Source: Phoebastria nigripes (taxonomy: Eukaryota; Chordata; Aves; Procellariiformes; Diomedeidae). From it: a DNA stretch of 64,000 bases. A model generated the notes under the pieces. That model saw only the letters and a program-made list of their open reading frames with translations, was not told where the DNA came from and did no database searches. The stretch covers positions 3,116,244-3,180,243 of the forward strand of contig JAYKAV010003110.1 of assembly GCA_035582835.1 (NCBI GenBank), given 5' to 3'. The translations under genes were made by a program, and so were the position numbers. Within the stretch, counting starts at the first letter, position 1; each line of letters starts with the position of its first letter. Positions 33,961 to 46,100 of this stretch are shown one piece after another.

Positions 33961-36900
33961 AGATGTTGCATATTAATATTTCTTTCTCATATTATACATT
34001 AGAGCATTACTTACTAGAAATCTATTGGGAATGACAGTTTTTCTTAAAATTAAATTAAAATACATGACCATGGGATGATCAAAAAACAATTTCTGCTTTT
34101 GCGTTCTCCAGTAATTTGAAATATGAATTGCTAGTAATAGCTTTTAGAAGTATTAGTTTTACTACACTACAATCAAAAAAAATCTGGGAGACTGCAACAC
34201 ACAATAGGGAGAAATTCTTTGTGACTATTACAGAATTCAAGAATCAGAATAACTATGTCAGGTCTGATTAGACCATTGTAGCTACATGTTTCTGTAAAGA
34301 GTTTTACTCTTCAGAGGTTTTGCTTTTGTGCCTTTAATGTTGACTGTTGTGTTACTAAAGCTAAGTTGTGAAGTCCAAGGTCATTGAATAATTATTTACT
34401 GCTTTTTCCCTCTTGTTCTTTTTTCTTATTTATTTACCTTATTTATTTTTGCGGTATCATCACCTACCCAAGTGGATCAAGTGTAATGTACAAAGTATAA
34501 ATATATGTGTGTCTGTATTTCCACACATGATTATTATGGTTGTTAATGCAAACTGGGGAATTATTTACCTAGTTTCCTGTATGCACACAAAGTTGAAGTT
34601 TGCTTGCAAGATGGTGTTGGTGGTATTTTTGTTCCCTTTCTCCTTCTCCACATGCCTCTTTCAGTGCTCTTTTTTATTATCTGAAGAATTGTTTATTGAT
34701 GAAATTGCTAAATTATGCATGATTCTATGGCCTTTTCCTTTCTTTGACCTCCTTATGAATTACCTGCTGATGGGTTGTGAGATAGTGGTACCCTCATCAT
34801 GTATAGTGCATCATCAAACTTAAATCAGAATGANGAGAGGTCAAACCTTTCCCTTGGATCCTTTTCTTGTGATATTCACTGTAGATTTTCCTTAGTTTAA
34901 CCTCTCTTGAACATCAAACAGAAATGGACACTTAAAAGTTTTTTTTTATCTTCACATTTAAAACTGAAACCAGATGCAATCAGTTATGACTCACTATTGA
35001 TAAAGTGACTTGACTTAAATAATATGGGCTACTGTAATCTCTCTTCTGCTTGTAATTTTTTTATTCTGGATGGTGTAGATCTATTTTTTTAATCCTCAAA
35101 AATGGAATATTTATTAATTCTATGGTTGGCTGCATGGAGTTAAATTTTTAGAGCTTTTCATCTATTACACAATGCTTAGGAAATGGCTGGTGTCCAATTG
35201 TATTTCCAATTTCATCATTTAGCATCACTCTCTCTCACAATTCAGGGACCATGTTAGATGTTTTTTTAAAGAAAATGGGAAGCGGATGGAGAATTTATTT
35301 GCACAGTAGAACATGAAAATTTCAAGTTGCATGATCAAAACTTACTGCAATCTTTGAAAAAAGGATTATCAGCTCCTTCTTTTAAATTTCCTTTCTGACC
35401 TAAAAGAAATTTTATATTTTCCAAAGGCTTTTAAAAGTAGGTGGAAATATTTTGTATAATAGCACTTCTTACATGTCTTTTTTAAAAAAATAGATTAATA
35501 GAGTCATTAGTGACTCTAAGAATCACTGTTCCACTAATAAATTGCAATTGTATTTTGCAGGCTGAACAGGAGCACTTGAACTTCCCTGTTGGTAGGGATT
35601 ACGGTAGATTTGTGGCATTCTGAATTTTGCTCAACCCAGTATGGGACAGGTGTTAAACTCTGGGGTTACTACCATTGCTAATAATAGATCCAGTAAATTT
35701 TCATACTGGGGATTATCAAAGTGATTTTGCTTCACAAATGCAGTTTAAGAGACGCTCTTGTCCCTTGCTGTATGATGGTATTAGTTCTTTTTGGATTTAA
35801 AATCTGATAATCTGAGCTTCATTTTTTCTGCATTTTTTTCCTTTCATTCTCTTTTTCTAGAAAATNGTTTTGATAGACTGTAGTTAAAAAAAACCAGAGT
35901 TACTAAGGAACCTCAGTTGCATTCAGGTTTTTCCTGCCTCTTTAAAATACTGATAATACATGCATTACTGGGAACAGGTAATACTGTTTGATTAATAGAG
36001 AATGCAGTAGATGACTTGTTATTAAAAAAGGACTAAAGCAAATATTTCCATTTGAAGCCCAATAAGAGAATAGGAAGTTATGGATAATCTTTCTCAGAAT
36101 AGTAAGTTACATACATACATCTGTCAACTGAGTGTTAAAGCATTTTCTTTCAATATTTTATAATTTAGACTTCTTGGATGGGATACACCACCAAAATGGT
36201 GATGAAGCAGATCTTTTGTTACCTCCATTGAAAAGCAAAAAGTGATACTTTTTGAAACAAAGTAGGAAACTAGTTTGTTTATAAGTTTGGGGAAGTTGTT
36301 TTGGTTTTTGCAGTTGTTTTGCAGCAGACCTTTGCCTAAATTTATTGATGACGCCTTAGTTTTTATCTGACTAAATCTAATTTATTTACAACTCAGGTCA
36401 GAAAAAATTTTCCATAGCAGTAGTATATCTCTAGTTTAATAATCTAGCCTGAGAGAGAATGTGACAATCAGTGGCAGTGAGATGGGTAGCCCGTGAGAGA
36501 AAAGTAAGGGGCTCAAATTTTGCAGTTTGTTATTTCCCAAATTGTAAATGACAAATGTCATTGATTTTCCCATGTCTTCAAGATCTCCACCTTTGTAAAA
36601 TAAGTAGATAAAATTTACTTTAAAAAAATATTTTAAAATCATTGCTGAAAAATATTTAGGTTCACCTTGGAGTCAGCATGAACAAGATGTACATAGCTGC
36701 TTGTAGCTCAGAGAGAAGGACAATAATAAAGAAAATTGACATTAAAGTGACAAACTGAAAACTTCAATGACAGTAAATAAAGCAGAACAAAAGCAAATGA
36801 AAAAGTTGTGTTCTCAGCTGAAATCCAGTGTCAGCCACTCTTCTGGGTTTCAGATAGTTTGGGTGTATGGGTGGGGTTGTTTCGCAGGGCTTTGGGACAG

Positions 36901-39900
36901 GATACCTGACAAAAGATACAAGTCCTTCCCAACTGGCCACATATACCAGAAATGCAGTCAATTCAGAAAATAAATTTGTAGCTGATGCTGAAGACTGTAT
37001 GGCTGAGATAGCAGATTGACAAGATTGCCATAACAATGAAAGTGAAAAATGTGTGAAATTGAACCAAACTCTGCACTGCTGTACTAGAAAACAAAACTTG
37101 CAGGAAAGATGCTACTCTTTAGAAGAAAATCTGGGAGTTTTAAAAGATAATTTGGGAAACCTCTTTGTCAAAATGTAATGAATGCAAGTGGTCTATCATT
37201 ATATCTGAGCTTGTAGTGTTTTCAGTTTACTTTTCTTGGGCCTGAAAGAATGCAGTAAATTACAATGCACTGCTGGCTTTGTTCATTTAAGTGGGGGAAG
37301 ACTGGCAACTATATTGCATAGAGAAGGATAATCTTATGGCTGCTGCTATGGGATTCTCACTAGACAGTAGTTTTAGAGCAGAGCAATCAGGTTTTAGTCT
37401 TGCCTTTCCAGGTGTGCATATGAAAGTGAATTTTCTTTTTCAGTGGTTAAGGGAAATGAATAAAATCTTAGTTTCTGTATTATTTTTATCTCAACACTTT
37501 TTCCCCAAGAAACATATCTCAGAAATGTCTTTTGTTTTGAAGACTGTGCCAAATGATAGCAGATTTGTCGANTTCAACAAATTAAAACAAATGCAGTACA
37601 CCCTAGTGGAAGGGAGTAAGAAAACTGTGGGTAACGTGCTTCTAATTTCAGTGAGAAATATGCCAATTTTTTCACACTGTTTATGCGTATGCTACACCTG
37701 TACTGCATTTTATAAGGCTGAGCCAAAACCAGGTTCCAACTCAACCTTAAACCTGCCTGAACTTTGTATGAGCACACTGTGAGAAGTAGGATGCAGGACT
37801 GGCATAATGCCCGCACAGTGCTATATAGACATTACTGAGCAAAGGCTGCCTATGACTCAACACAAAAGATGTTTCTTACTGTGGGACACTCTGACTCGTC
37901 TTTTTGTACCACTGTCTGTGTACCACTNCCACAAGGGCAGATGGAACACCAGATGGTCTAGGCTAGTATGGTGAGCCCTTTGGTGAGCCATGGTATACCT
38001 GGGCCATCTACTATGCTTAGAGCATCCCTGGGTAGAAAGAATATTAGCTNAAGTTACCTGTTATGTCTTCCATCCCACCCCAACCCAAGCCTCAAGCCAG
38101 TGCTTGAGCATGGGCTCATGTGGACACAAATTGAATTTGGATTTGAGTTGGCAANGGACCAAACCTTGAAAAGCAATATAGATGCAACCTAAGCCATTTC
38201 GTGGGATATCAGGAAAAAAATATACTGGAATAAATGTGCTTGCAAAATGTGCTCTGAAAAAGTCAGTGTGAATAAAGGTGGTGTTTTAAGTAACCTTATT
38301 CAAAAGACGACTCTCTTAAAAAGTGTGACTTTAAGTAAGACCACCAGAAGATGGCAGTCTGCAATCTTGAGTGGAACAGCTCTACTCCCCGGTAACAAAC
38401 CGGCTANGCCAGCAGCCTCTGGCTCTGATAACCGTTGTGAGGAGGTATTACGGTGTACTGGTGTTTTCTAATGCCTCTGGTTTAATTGACAGTATTGTTC
38501 TCTCACTTCCTTTTTGATATGCTACATANAGTTCTTTTATAATAAAATAACTGAGATTATCATACCTCACAAACACTTATGTAACATAAAACTAATATTT
38601 TAATGTAAACATACATGTATATGAACATGTGCACAAGCACACCCCCATAGATATGTATACACACATGCAGTAATACAGGTAATAAGCGGCACAAGCCCTG
38701 AATAACAGCTCTTTTCCTGTCCTGATTTTTTTCTCTTCTGGTTTTGAGGTATTTTTCTACAAAATGAGGCATTCAGAAAAGGAAGGCAAACTGTGGAACC
38801 TTTTAACTGCTCCCAGCAGTTATATTTTACAGCATGTTTCTTTTTATTCACTCTACCGAGTCAGTAAATTCTTTTTGTTGCAAAAGGAAAAGGCTTATCA
38901 TTGCTATCTGTTGGAATTCAAACAGAAAAGCTAAAAAGTGGCCACACCTTGCCTCCTGAGACATTCCTCCTCTCTGCCCTGTTTTGCCCCATTCTTAAAA
39001 TGGACACAATGCTTTGTTTGCAGAGAGTGGAAAAGGTAAAGTGCTTGCATTCCGAGGAAAAAAACCCAGACCCCGAGTTTCAGAGTAGCAAGCAGAGGTT
39101 GTGACCTTTCAGAGCAAGTCTTTGTCAGCTCTAAGAAAAGAAAAGCAGGCATCAGGCATTTTCAGAGCTGCAAGCCTGGTTTCTCTGCTGGGTGAGACTC
39201 TTAATTGAATTGCAGTCTTCTATTTTTTTGTGACTAGATGCATATGTGCATATAATGGTCATTAAAATCCTGATTCAGAAGTCACTAAATTCAGTGAAAG
39301 GAGCTTGACTAAGTTTTGAGTCAAAGCTACAAGCTGCAGAAGAACCACAAATATTCACTCCCTTGCCATTGCTTTTCCCCATGTTTATGAAAACTAGAAT
39401 GGTGTGACTGACCTGTTATTGGAAAAGACAGTGTTATTTATCAGTTATTTATTTTCCTGATCTCTCTGATAGTGATGCAGCGTGGCAAAGAGCTTATTTA
39501 CAATTCCTAAAATGTAAATTTATAGCATATGAACGACTTTGCAGTGAAGTGTTTTTGTCAAGTAGTATGTGCAACTTTGTTTTGTGGTCTTGTAAGTCTA
39601 CTGTTTACTAAGGCTGTTCTCATGGGGAGATGATGTTAAACAAAAAAATGCACTGGAAACTTATATGCTGTTTTACTTGAGAGTAACTTCCCCAAATAGG
39701 CCTGTGTGGTGTAGATGAGCTCTCCATCTACAGAGGTTCATCTCTGTTAGCAGGATGTTGCCTCTACTATTTTTAGACAGAAATGTCTGGTATAAAGGGG
39801 GGAAAAACATGTCTCAAGGGCATGGCAGAGCAGGGTTCTGTTCCTCTCAGTTGTCCCTCTTCCCCAAAAATGTCAGGTGGCTATGAATGTTGGAGAGATA
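33961..39900. other. AT-rich intergenic DNA downstream of TTC6
   Basis: I see no exon series, RNA gene or known transposon. The longest open frames (34413-34823 and 37291-37782 on +) have no recognisable motif or splice context and read as chance. Confidence 0.55.
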
Positions 39901-39902
39901 CT

Positions 39903-40337
39903 CTAAGCTCTCTGGGCGGGGATGAGCAGTTTTGCTTGTCCCCACTGCAAAGGCTGGGAGACATTTCCTCCTGAGAGGATGCGCATGGGGATCCTTGTAC
40001 CTGACAGTTGGTTCCTTTCTTTTCTCCCACCACACCTAAAAGAGAGGGGAATGGCCCAANTGCCCACAATCCCTGCAGCCAGGCTGTCCCCAAGGAGAGG
40101 GGCTGCCTGGAGGAGACAGGCCTGCTTGCAGGGGTGCCACAAATCCTGTCCCAGCTCCAGGAGGGGTGCTTGCTGAGCAAGGGCAGGGCTGGGGGAGGCT
40201 CATGTCTTTTCCTTCCTTCTCTTGCAGGAAGCCAGCTTGGGAGGAGGAGGAAGAAGCACTGCAGCAAACGTACATCCAGGCTGCGATGCCAGCCGGTGCC
40301 TGTACTGGGGGAGCAGGGAGCAGCGGGAAGAGGAGGG
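39903..40337 (+). pseudogene. G2E3/PHF7-like PHD-finger pseudogene, piece A
   Basis: Two exon relics sit in the order expected for the extended PHD gene family of G2E3 and PHF7. The first (about 39903-40007) reads AGMSSFACPHCK, ETFPPERMRMGILVPD, with a CxxC pair and the family's M-R-M-G-I-x-x-P-D signature. Its donor has changed from GT to TT (CTGACAG|TTGG). The second (40228-40337) begins KPAWEEEEEALQQTYIQ, then jumps frame to CDASRCLYWGSREQREEEG, a typical segment of the following PHD finger. The frameshift and lost donor make it non-functional. Upstream exons are not found next to it. Confidence 0.75.
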
Positions 40338-41335
40338 GTAAGTCTCCAAAGGAGCAATTCCCCACATCCTTGGTGGAGGTGAATGCCTGGGCAGGGTNTG
40401 CCCAGGCCTCTGAAAGCCTTGCAAAGAGGTGGAGGGGGGGTGTTGAGGGGAGGGGCAGAGCTCTCCTAGGGGGATGCTGAGCTTCCAGGGGAGGAGGGTT
40501 GCCCCAGATCTGAAGGCACTGACCAAGGGCTTCTCCAAGCAGTGGAGGGGGCTGCTGGGGTTCTGCCCAGGCCCATTCATCTCAGGAAAGGGCTCCAGGA
40601 GTCACAACCTATACAGCCAGCTATGAAGACCTCTGGCAATGGTGCTGATGCCCAGCCCTGGCATGTGTCCTGGCCCTGCTGGCTGCCAGGAGGCTGCATG
40701 GGCTGAGCTGGAGGTGAGGGCTGATGTCCTGGGAGCTGAAGCCCATGGATGGTAAGGGGAGAGTAGATTCTTATGCCCGAGTGTCTGTGTGTGGCCCTGA
40801 TACCTGGCTGGGGAGTAGGGCTTGGGCTAATTCTGCCNGGCTCTGGCACATCAGTCTGCTCCTGGCCTGGCCTGGAACAAGCTTGAGTGCCAGGGAAAGC
40901 CCTTGGGGATGGAGCAGAGTGAGCCCCTGCTCCCTGTCCACCCTCCTCCAGCTCACCCAGGTGCTACCCAGGGTTTGGTGGGGGCAAGGAGGCTGAGGAG
41001 GGCTGGGGAAGATGAAGGCAGGGAGAAAACGGGAGCCACGGAGGCTGGGGGCCTTGGAGGGAGTCTTGCCCTGGGCCAGAGTGTGAGGCTAGAGTCAGCC
41101 AGGTGAGGGCATTTCAGCAGCAGTGGGATGTGTGGTGGGGTGGACAGGCGCTGGCTGTGATGGTGAAGCCCCAAGGGCTGTGCAGAGGCACTTTGACTTG
41201 TGAGCCCTGTGGGCACCCTTCCCCAGCCAGTCTGCCACCTCCTGCTCATCGCAGCCCTGGGGAGTCCCTCGAGGAGACTCTTTCAGGCTCCCTGAGAGGT
41301 GCTGGAGTCACCCTCTGCTCCTGCTTTTCTCTCAG
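40338..41335 (+). other. GC-rich spacer between the two PHD-gene pieces
   Basis: This GC-rich sequence contains many short open frames in all directions, as expected by chance at this composition. It may hold the decayed 3' exons of piece A or the 5' flank of piece B. I could not identify any. Confidence 0.4.
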
Positions 41336-43059
41336 GGTTGGCAGAGGAGCTGTCGGCACCTATCTGCAGCGTGGCTGCCGTGAAGAGGAAGGCCCCCANG
41401 TCAAGGAAGGATGGTGAGGGCAACTATCCCCGCAGCTCCCTGAAACCAGAGGGCAGGGCAGGGCAGGTGCTGTAGGGGCAGGGTGGAAGCGGGGAGGCAG
41501 GAGCTCCCTAGGAGCCCCAGTGCAGAGCCTGTCTTGTGCTCAGCAAAGGAGGCTTGCGGTGTGGGGAGGGACGACTTCCCCAGGCCTCTCAGGAGGTGCT
41601 CAGCGGGGGTGATGCTTGCCCCGCATCGCTCCCTCCCTGTCTGCCTCCAGAGTGCGTGCTGTGCCGCTGCACGGGCTCTGACCCGGACGCCGGCAGACTG
41701 ACGTGCCAGGAGGATGGTCTTCTGCCTGGTGAGCTCCTTGGGGGCTGCCCACAGCTTTCCCCTGGCACCCAAAGGCTCACACAAAGTCTGTAGCTGTGAA
41801 ACCCCCACCCCGGGCACTCGGCGGGTGTCACTGCCTCCTCCCCCTGCGCTCCCAGCACAGCCTCCCCATGGCAGTGCTGCTGAGCGACCCTATTCCCTGT
41901 GTGCGGGAGATCCAGCCCTCCCAATCTGGTCCTCCCAAGCGCATCCTCCAACCCAGGGTGACTCGCGGATTTGCTTTCCTGAGCTCTCCTCTGGCTCTCC
42001 ACCGTGGCCACCCAAGCATGGCATCTGCCTAGCTCTAGAAGGCATAGCTAGCCACCTCTGCAGGGCTGGTCCCCAGCCCTTCTCCATGGCCCCCGTCAAA
42101 TGCTTGAGGAGCCACAGCACACCTGGAGCTGCACCTCTCCTGGTCTTTGTGCTTCTTTCTCAGGATGGGGTCTGAGATGAAGACTATTGCAGCTCACCCA
42201 GCCTGCAGTTCAGCACTGCCTGCCCACACATGGTCTCAACTCTCAGCAGGTTTAGCTTCTGCAGATTTTGTGCTGGCCCCTGTCTCACTGCCCTGACGAG
42301 CTCCTGGGCTTTTCTGTCTTCCAGTATCCATCCAAGGGCCTGTACCAGCGAGGCTGGGAAGGGGATCTGCCCATTCCTCCCTGCAGATGTCAGGTATGTA
42401 GTGAAGTGGGCGTTGCAGAAGGTGATGGGTTGTTTTTTAGGAGTTGGTGCTTGTGGGAGGTGAGCCTGAGCCTTGGGAGGGAAATCCTGGTGTTTTCAAA
42501 GAAACATCTGCTGAGACCGTGCTGAGACCTTTTGGTGTCTCATGCTCAGCCATGCTGAGCCCTTTTGGGTGGGGGATACACTGGGAGAAAAGGAGTGGCA
42601 AGAGGGAGATGTGCCCAGCGCCCCAGGGAGGCAGTGGCCTCTCCAGCATTTGGGGAAGCCTTGTCNAGAGCTGTGGATGGCCTCCTGCAGACCTTGGCCT
42701 TGCTCATCTTTTCCATCTCTTCCCCCAGCTCTTTCTGCTGGGAGTACCACCCACAGCAGACCGTAGAGGTGCTTCAGAGGAGGATACCACAGGTGGAGGA
42801 CAGGACCTCCTAAACAACCGTAGTGTGCCCATTCTGCAAGCATGCCTCGTTCCACCACAGCTGCATCCAGGTAGGAGGCCTTTCCCTCTCCCACCTCTCG
42901 TGGATATGATGTGCCCTGCAGCCGTGTCCTGCTCACACTGTTACACTCTCTTCCACAGGGACAAGCTCCCCAGGCAGGGATGAGCCTTTTTGCCTGTCCC
43001 CAATGCAAGGAGACATTTCTTCCCGAGATGATGCACATGAATATCCTCATACCTGGCAT
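41336..43059 (+). pseudogene. G2E3/PHF7-like PHD-finger pseudogene, piece B
   Basis: Exon relics follow the family order. 41336-41413 ends VKRKAPxSRKD. 41651-41728, phase-matched, gives ECVLCRCTGSDPDAG, the first CxxC of the PHD. About 42325-42421 has LYQRG in one frame and FLPADVRYVVKWALQK in the next, a frameshift. 42729-42870 has SFCWEYHPQQTVE, VEDRTS, a TAA stop, then TTVVCPFCKHASFHHSCIQ. 42959-43059 has GQAPQAGMSLFACPQCKETF and ending ILIPG. The exon expected between 42422 and 42728 is not recognisable. Family members are E3-ligase-like or histone-reading zinc-finger proteins. This copy has at least one stop and two frameshifts, so it is a pseudogene unless the assembly is wrong. Confidence 0.78.
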
Positions 43060-43159
43060 GTAGGTTCCTTTTTCCCTCCCACCATGCCTAAAGGAGAGGG
43101 GAATGGCCCAAGAGCTGTGCCAGGCTGGCCCATGGTCTGTCCAGCCCAGCTGTCCCTTG

Positions 43160-46100
43160 AGCTCCTATTGTAAGGGCCTTGATAGCACCTTCAGGTGCCC
43201 ATGGCCAGCCGCAGGGGCCTCCTGGTGCGAGCAGCTGTAACGGCAGCCTGGTTAGAAGGGGAAAATTACTGAACGGAAGAAATGGATGCATTCTCCACCC
43301 CTGTCTGTAGTCAGCGATCCTTTTGGAATGATCTTCCTCCATCCTAACTGGATAAAACACTGATACAATAAGTGATAAAGCTTTTAAAAAATTATCTTTC
43401 AGATTGATGCTGCTTCTTTTAAAATCCATATAGAAAACAGTAGACATGTTTAGTGTAGCTCATTTAATTGCATTTTCCCAGACTTTGTAACTGAATTTTT
43501 CCCTCATAAAGCTTGATGAGAAATTGTTCTAAGATCAGCTTTATGTATTGAACATTGCCCTTACTGATTGGCTTGCTCATTGTGAGATAAATTATAATTT
43601 CTAGTTTGCAAAAACGAAACTCAGAATACATGCTTCCATGACTTCACCAGTGTCCTTATTTTATGGAATTATGGCAGCAAATGTGTTATATTAACTCCAG
43701 CTGTAGGAGGTGTTGTCTTGCATAATCTTCATGTCCTGTATAATCTTCATAGCCAGTCTCCATCAGGACAGACTTGAAAAATATAAATAAGAAACCATTT
43801 GTACTTACTTAAAAACAACAAATGGTATCTTATTCGTGCTTTTTAAACTTTTTGCCTGGCCCTAGTTTACATGCTGATGACTCTGACAAGCTTGGTGTCC
43901 ATGCAGTTATCAACTATAAACTTTGTGATTTAATGAGAAATTCATACACTAGTCTTTAAATAACTGCAAATTGAAACAGAAAACTGAAAATTATTTAGCT
44001 AGAGGCTTTCCAAATAGTAATTCTAATTAGAGCTATTCAGACGCTATGAAGTAAAGNAAGAAAACCTGCATCACTGAAGACTAGCTCTTTAGTAACTAAA
44101 CTGTGTATCAGGCAGAACAAATGTGTTAAGGTAGTCTCAATAGGGAGCTAATTAGTACAAAAACCATTAGCCTTGTTTTCTAATAATAGCATTATCTAAC
44201 GTTCCATCCTTCTCTCCTGGTTGTTTTCATGAGCTCACAGGGAAAAAGTACATTTTATTTTCCAGCAATATTGAAAACTTGCTGACTTGCCTAATCTCAT
44301 TAAGTATTACAGTGTTTATTTCTGTATCAAGGGACACTGCAAATAGTCTGTCAGATTTTAAAATATAAATGTGAAACTTCTGGTGCATATATTTAAAAAA
44401 AAAAAGTAAATGGGACATGTATGTAAGAAAAGGGCAGGAGATAGAGGATTGTTTTTGTGGAGATACAAATCCAAGCAATGTGGGTATGACTATGCTGTAT
44501 TTATGCAGTCAACCTTTTTCAGCTGTTGCTCTCCAACTCAGGATGAGGTTCTTGCTCTCATGGCTTTGCAGATGTTTGTGTAAAAGGGCTGATCAGGAGA
44601 GGCCATCCTTTGCAGCAGATGTTGTAGAGGAGAGCAGGTAACTATCTTCTGAAGGCCTACAAGGACTGCAACTCTTGGTGTAGCTGCTGTGCTAAGATAG
44701 GGCTGGAGGTGGTTGCAGCAACTCGTAGATGAGGCTGTGGTCTGCAGCACTGCTGAGATCCCAGGTGATACTGTGCTGCTTGCTTGCTTCTAGTGGTTAC
44801 TGTGGCATTCATGGCTTTTAACACCTAAGTTGTATCTTACCATCTTTGTCTGACAAACTGCAAGCTCTGTTTTTTCTCTCTTTGCTGCCATTATCTGGGA
44901 TTTGGGAGTGTGAGCATCTGCAATGTTGAGCTATGCCCATGTAGTTGAATTCATAAAGGAACTGCGGTTAGGCACTATTTTGGCACTTGAAATCCTGAGC
45001 CCTTAGTACTTCTCTTAGCAGCCCTTCTCTGTGAAACATTTCAGAGTGTATTCTGGGACAACATCTGTCCATTCCTGGCCCATGTGCAGAAGTGCTCTTA
45101 ACCCATCAGCTTGGTAAACTAAAGCACTTCTGGCACGGCATCCTCCATGTGGCAGCTCAGAGATTCTCCCCCAGATAGATGGGAGGCAGAGAGCCAACTC
45201 AAGATTTGTTCCAGTTGCTGGTGACCATATAACTCTTATTTTGAGAAAGGAAAGTGAATGCAAATGAAAGAACACAAGTAGCTTGTTGTCTTGAAGAGGT
45301 GATAACATGCCTCTGGTGAGGTTGTGCAGGCTGCATGCAGAAATGTTGGGTTACGACAGCTGGTGCAGATGTTAGTAAGTGTATTGATTTGACTGTCAGA
45401 AACAAGATTGGAAACACTGAATGGTGGAGCTGCACAGACCAGCAGAATGAAAATGAAATGTGAACAACATGGCTGATTTATGTACTAAGATATACAGGTC
45501 AGTGAGGTAAATCAGGCCTGTCCAGATGCAGGTGGCGATTTCTTCCTGAAACTTGGCTATAATAGCTATACACACCCCTTCTTTCTCTTTCTTCTGCTTT
45601 TTTGTTCTGCTTCAATTTCTCTGGTATTCATTATGCTATAGCAAAGTGTAGAATAACATACTCTTGCTGCATTCAAAAGTATTGAGGTGGTCTGAAATAT
45701 TGCAGAAACGAAAGCTAGACCTAGATAGATGAAGAGAGCCGGCTACTTTAGAAATGCTGGCAGTATTTTCTGTCAGTTGCCAGGAATTGGGATGACATGT
45801 AAAGCAGTGAGCTTAGTCCAGCCAGGGGGTTTGTGGCAACTGCAGCTCCCTAGCTCTGGTTATTAGTTCCTCCTCTAAGTTTTGGAAAATAACAACAGAT
45901 GGATTACTTGTTTAGAACAAACAAGGCAGCCAAGAGTAGAACAGAGCCAACTGTGCTCATATCCCAATCCTTCCCTAATGATCCATTAGTCCAGCTACTG
46001 ATGTGACTCTGTGTTGTCAAGTAGGAATGACAAAACACAGTCCAACATGAATGGTGAAGCTTTCCTACCCTCAGTTCTGGGAAATAGTTGCCAGGATTTC

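Noticed and set aside
34413..34823. 136-codon hydrophobic open frame on +
   Set aside because: It is rich in Phe and Leu because the DNA is T-rich, with no domain and no neighbour exons. It is probably chance.
37291..37782. 163-codon open frame on + in the intergenic region
   Set aside because: It has no recognisable motif, starts and ends without a promoter or splice context, contains an N, and lies in DNA without other coding signs. Length alone is not enough.
40008..42983. Many overlapping open frames of 60-190 codons on both strands
   Set aside because: GC-rich DNA has few stops. Only frames matching the PHD family at plausible exon borders were kept.
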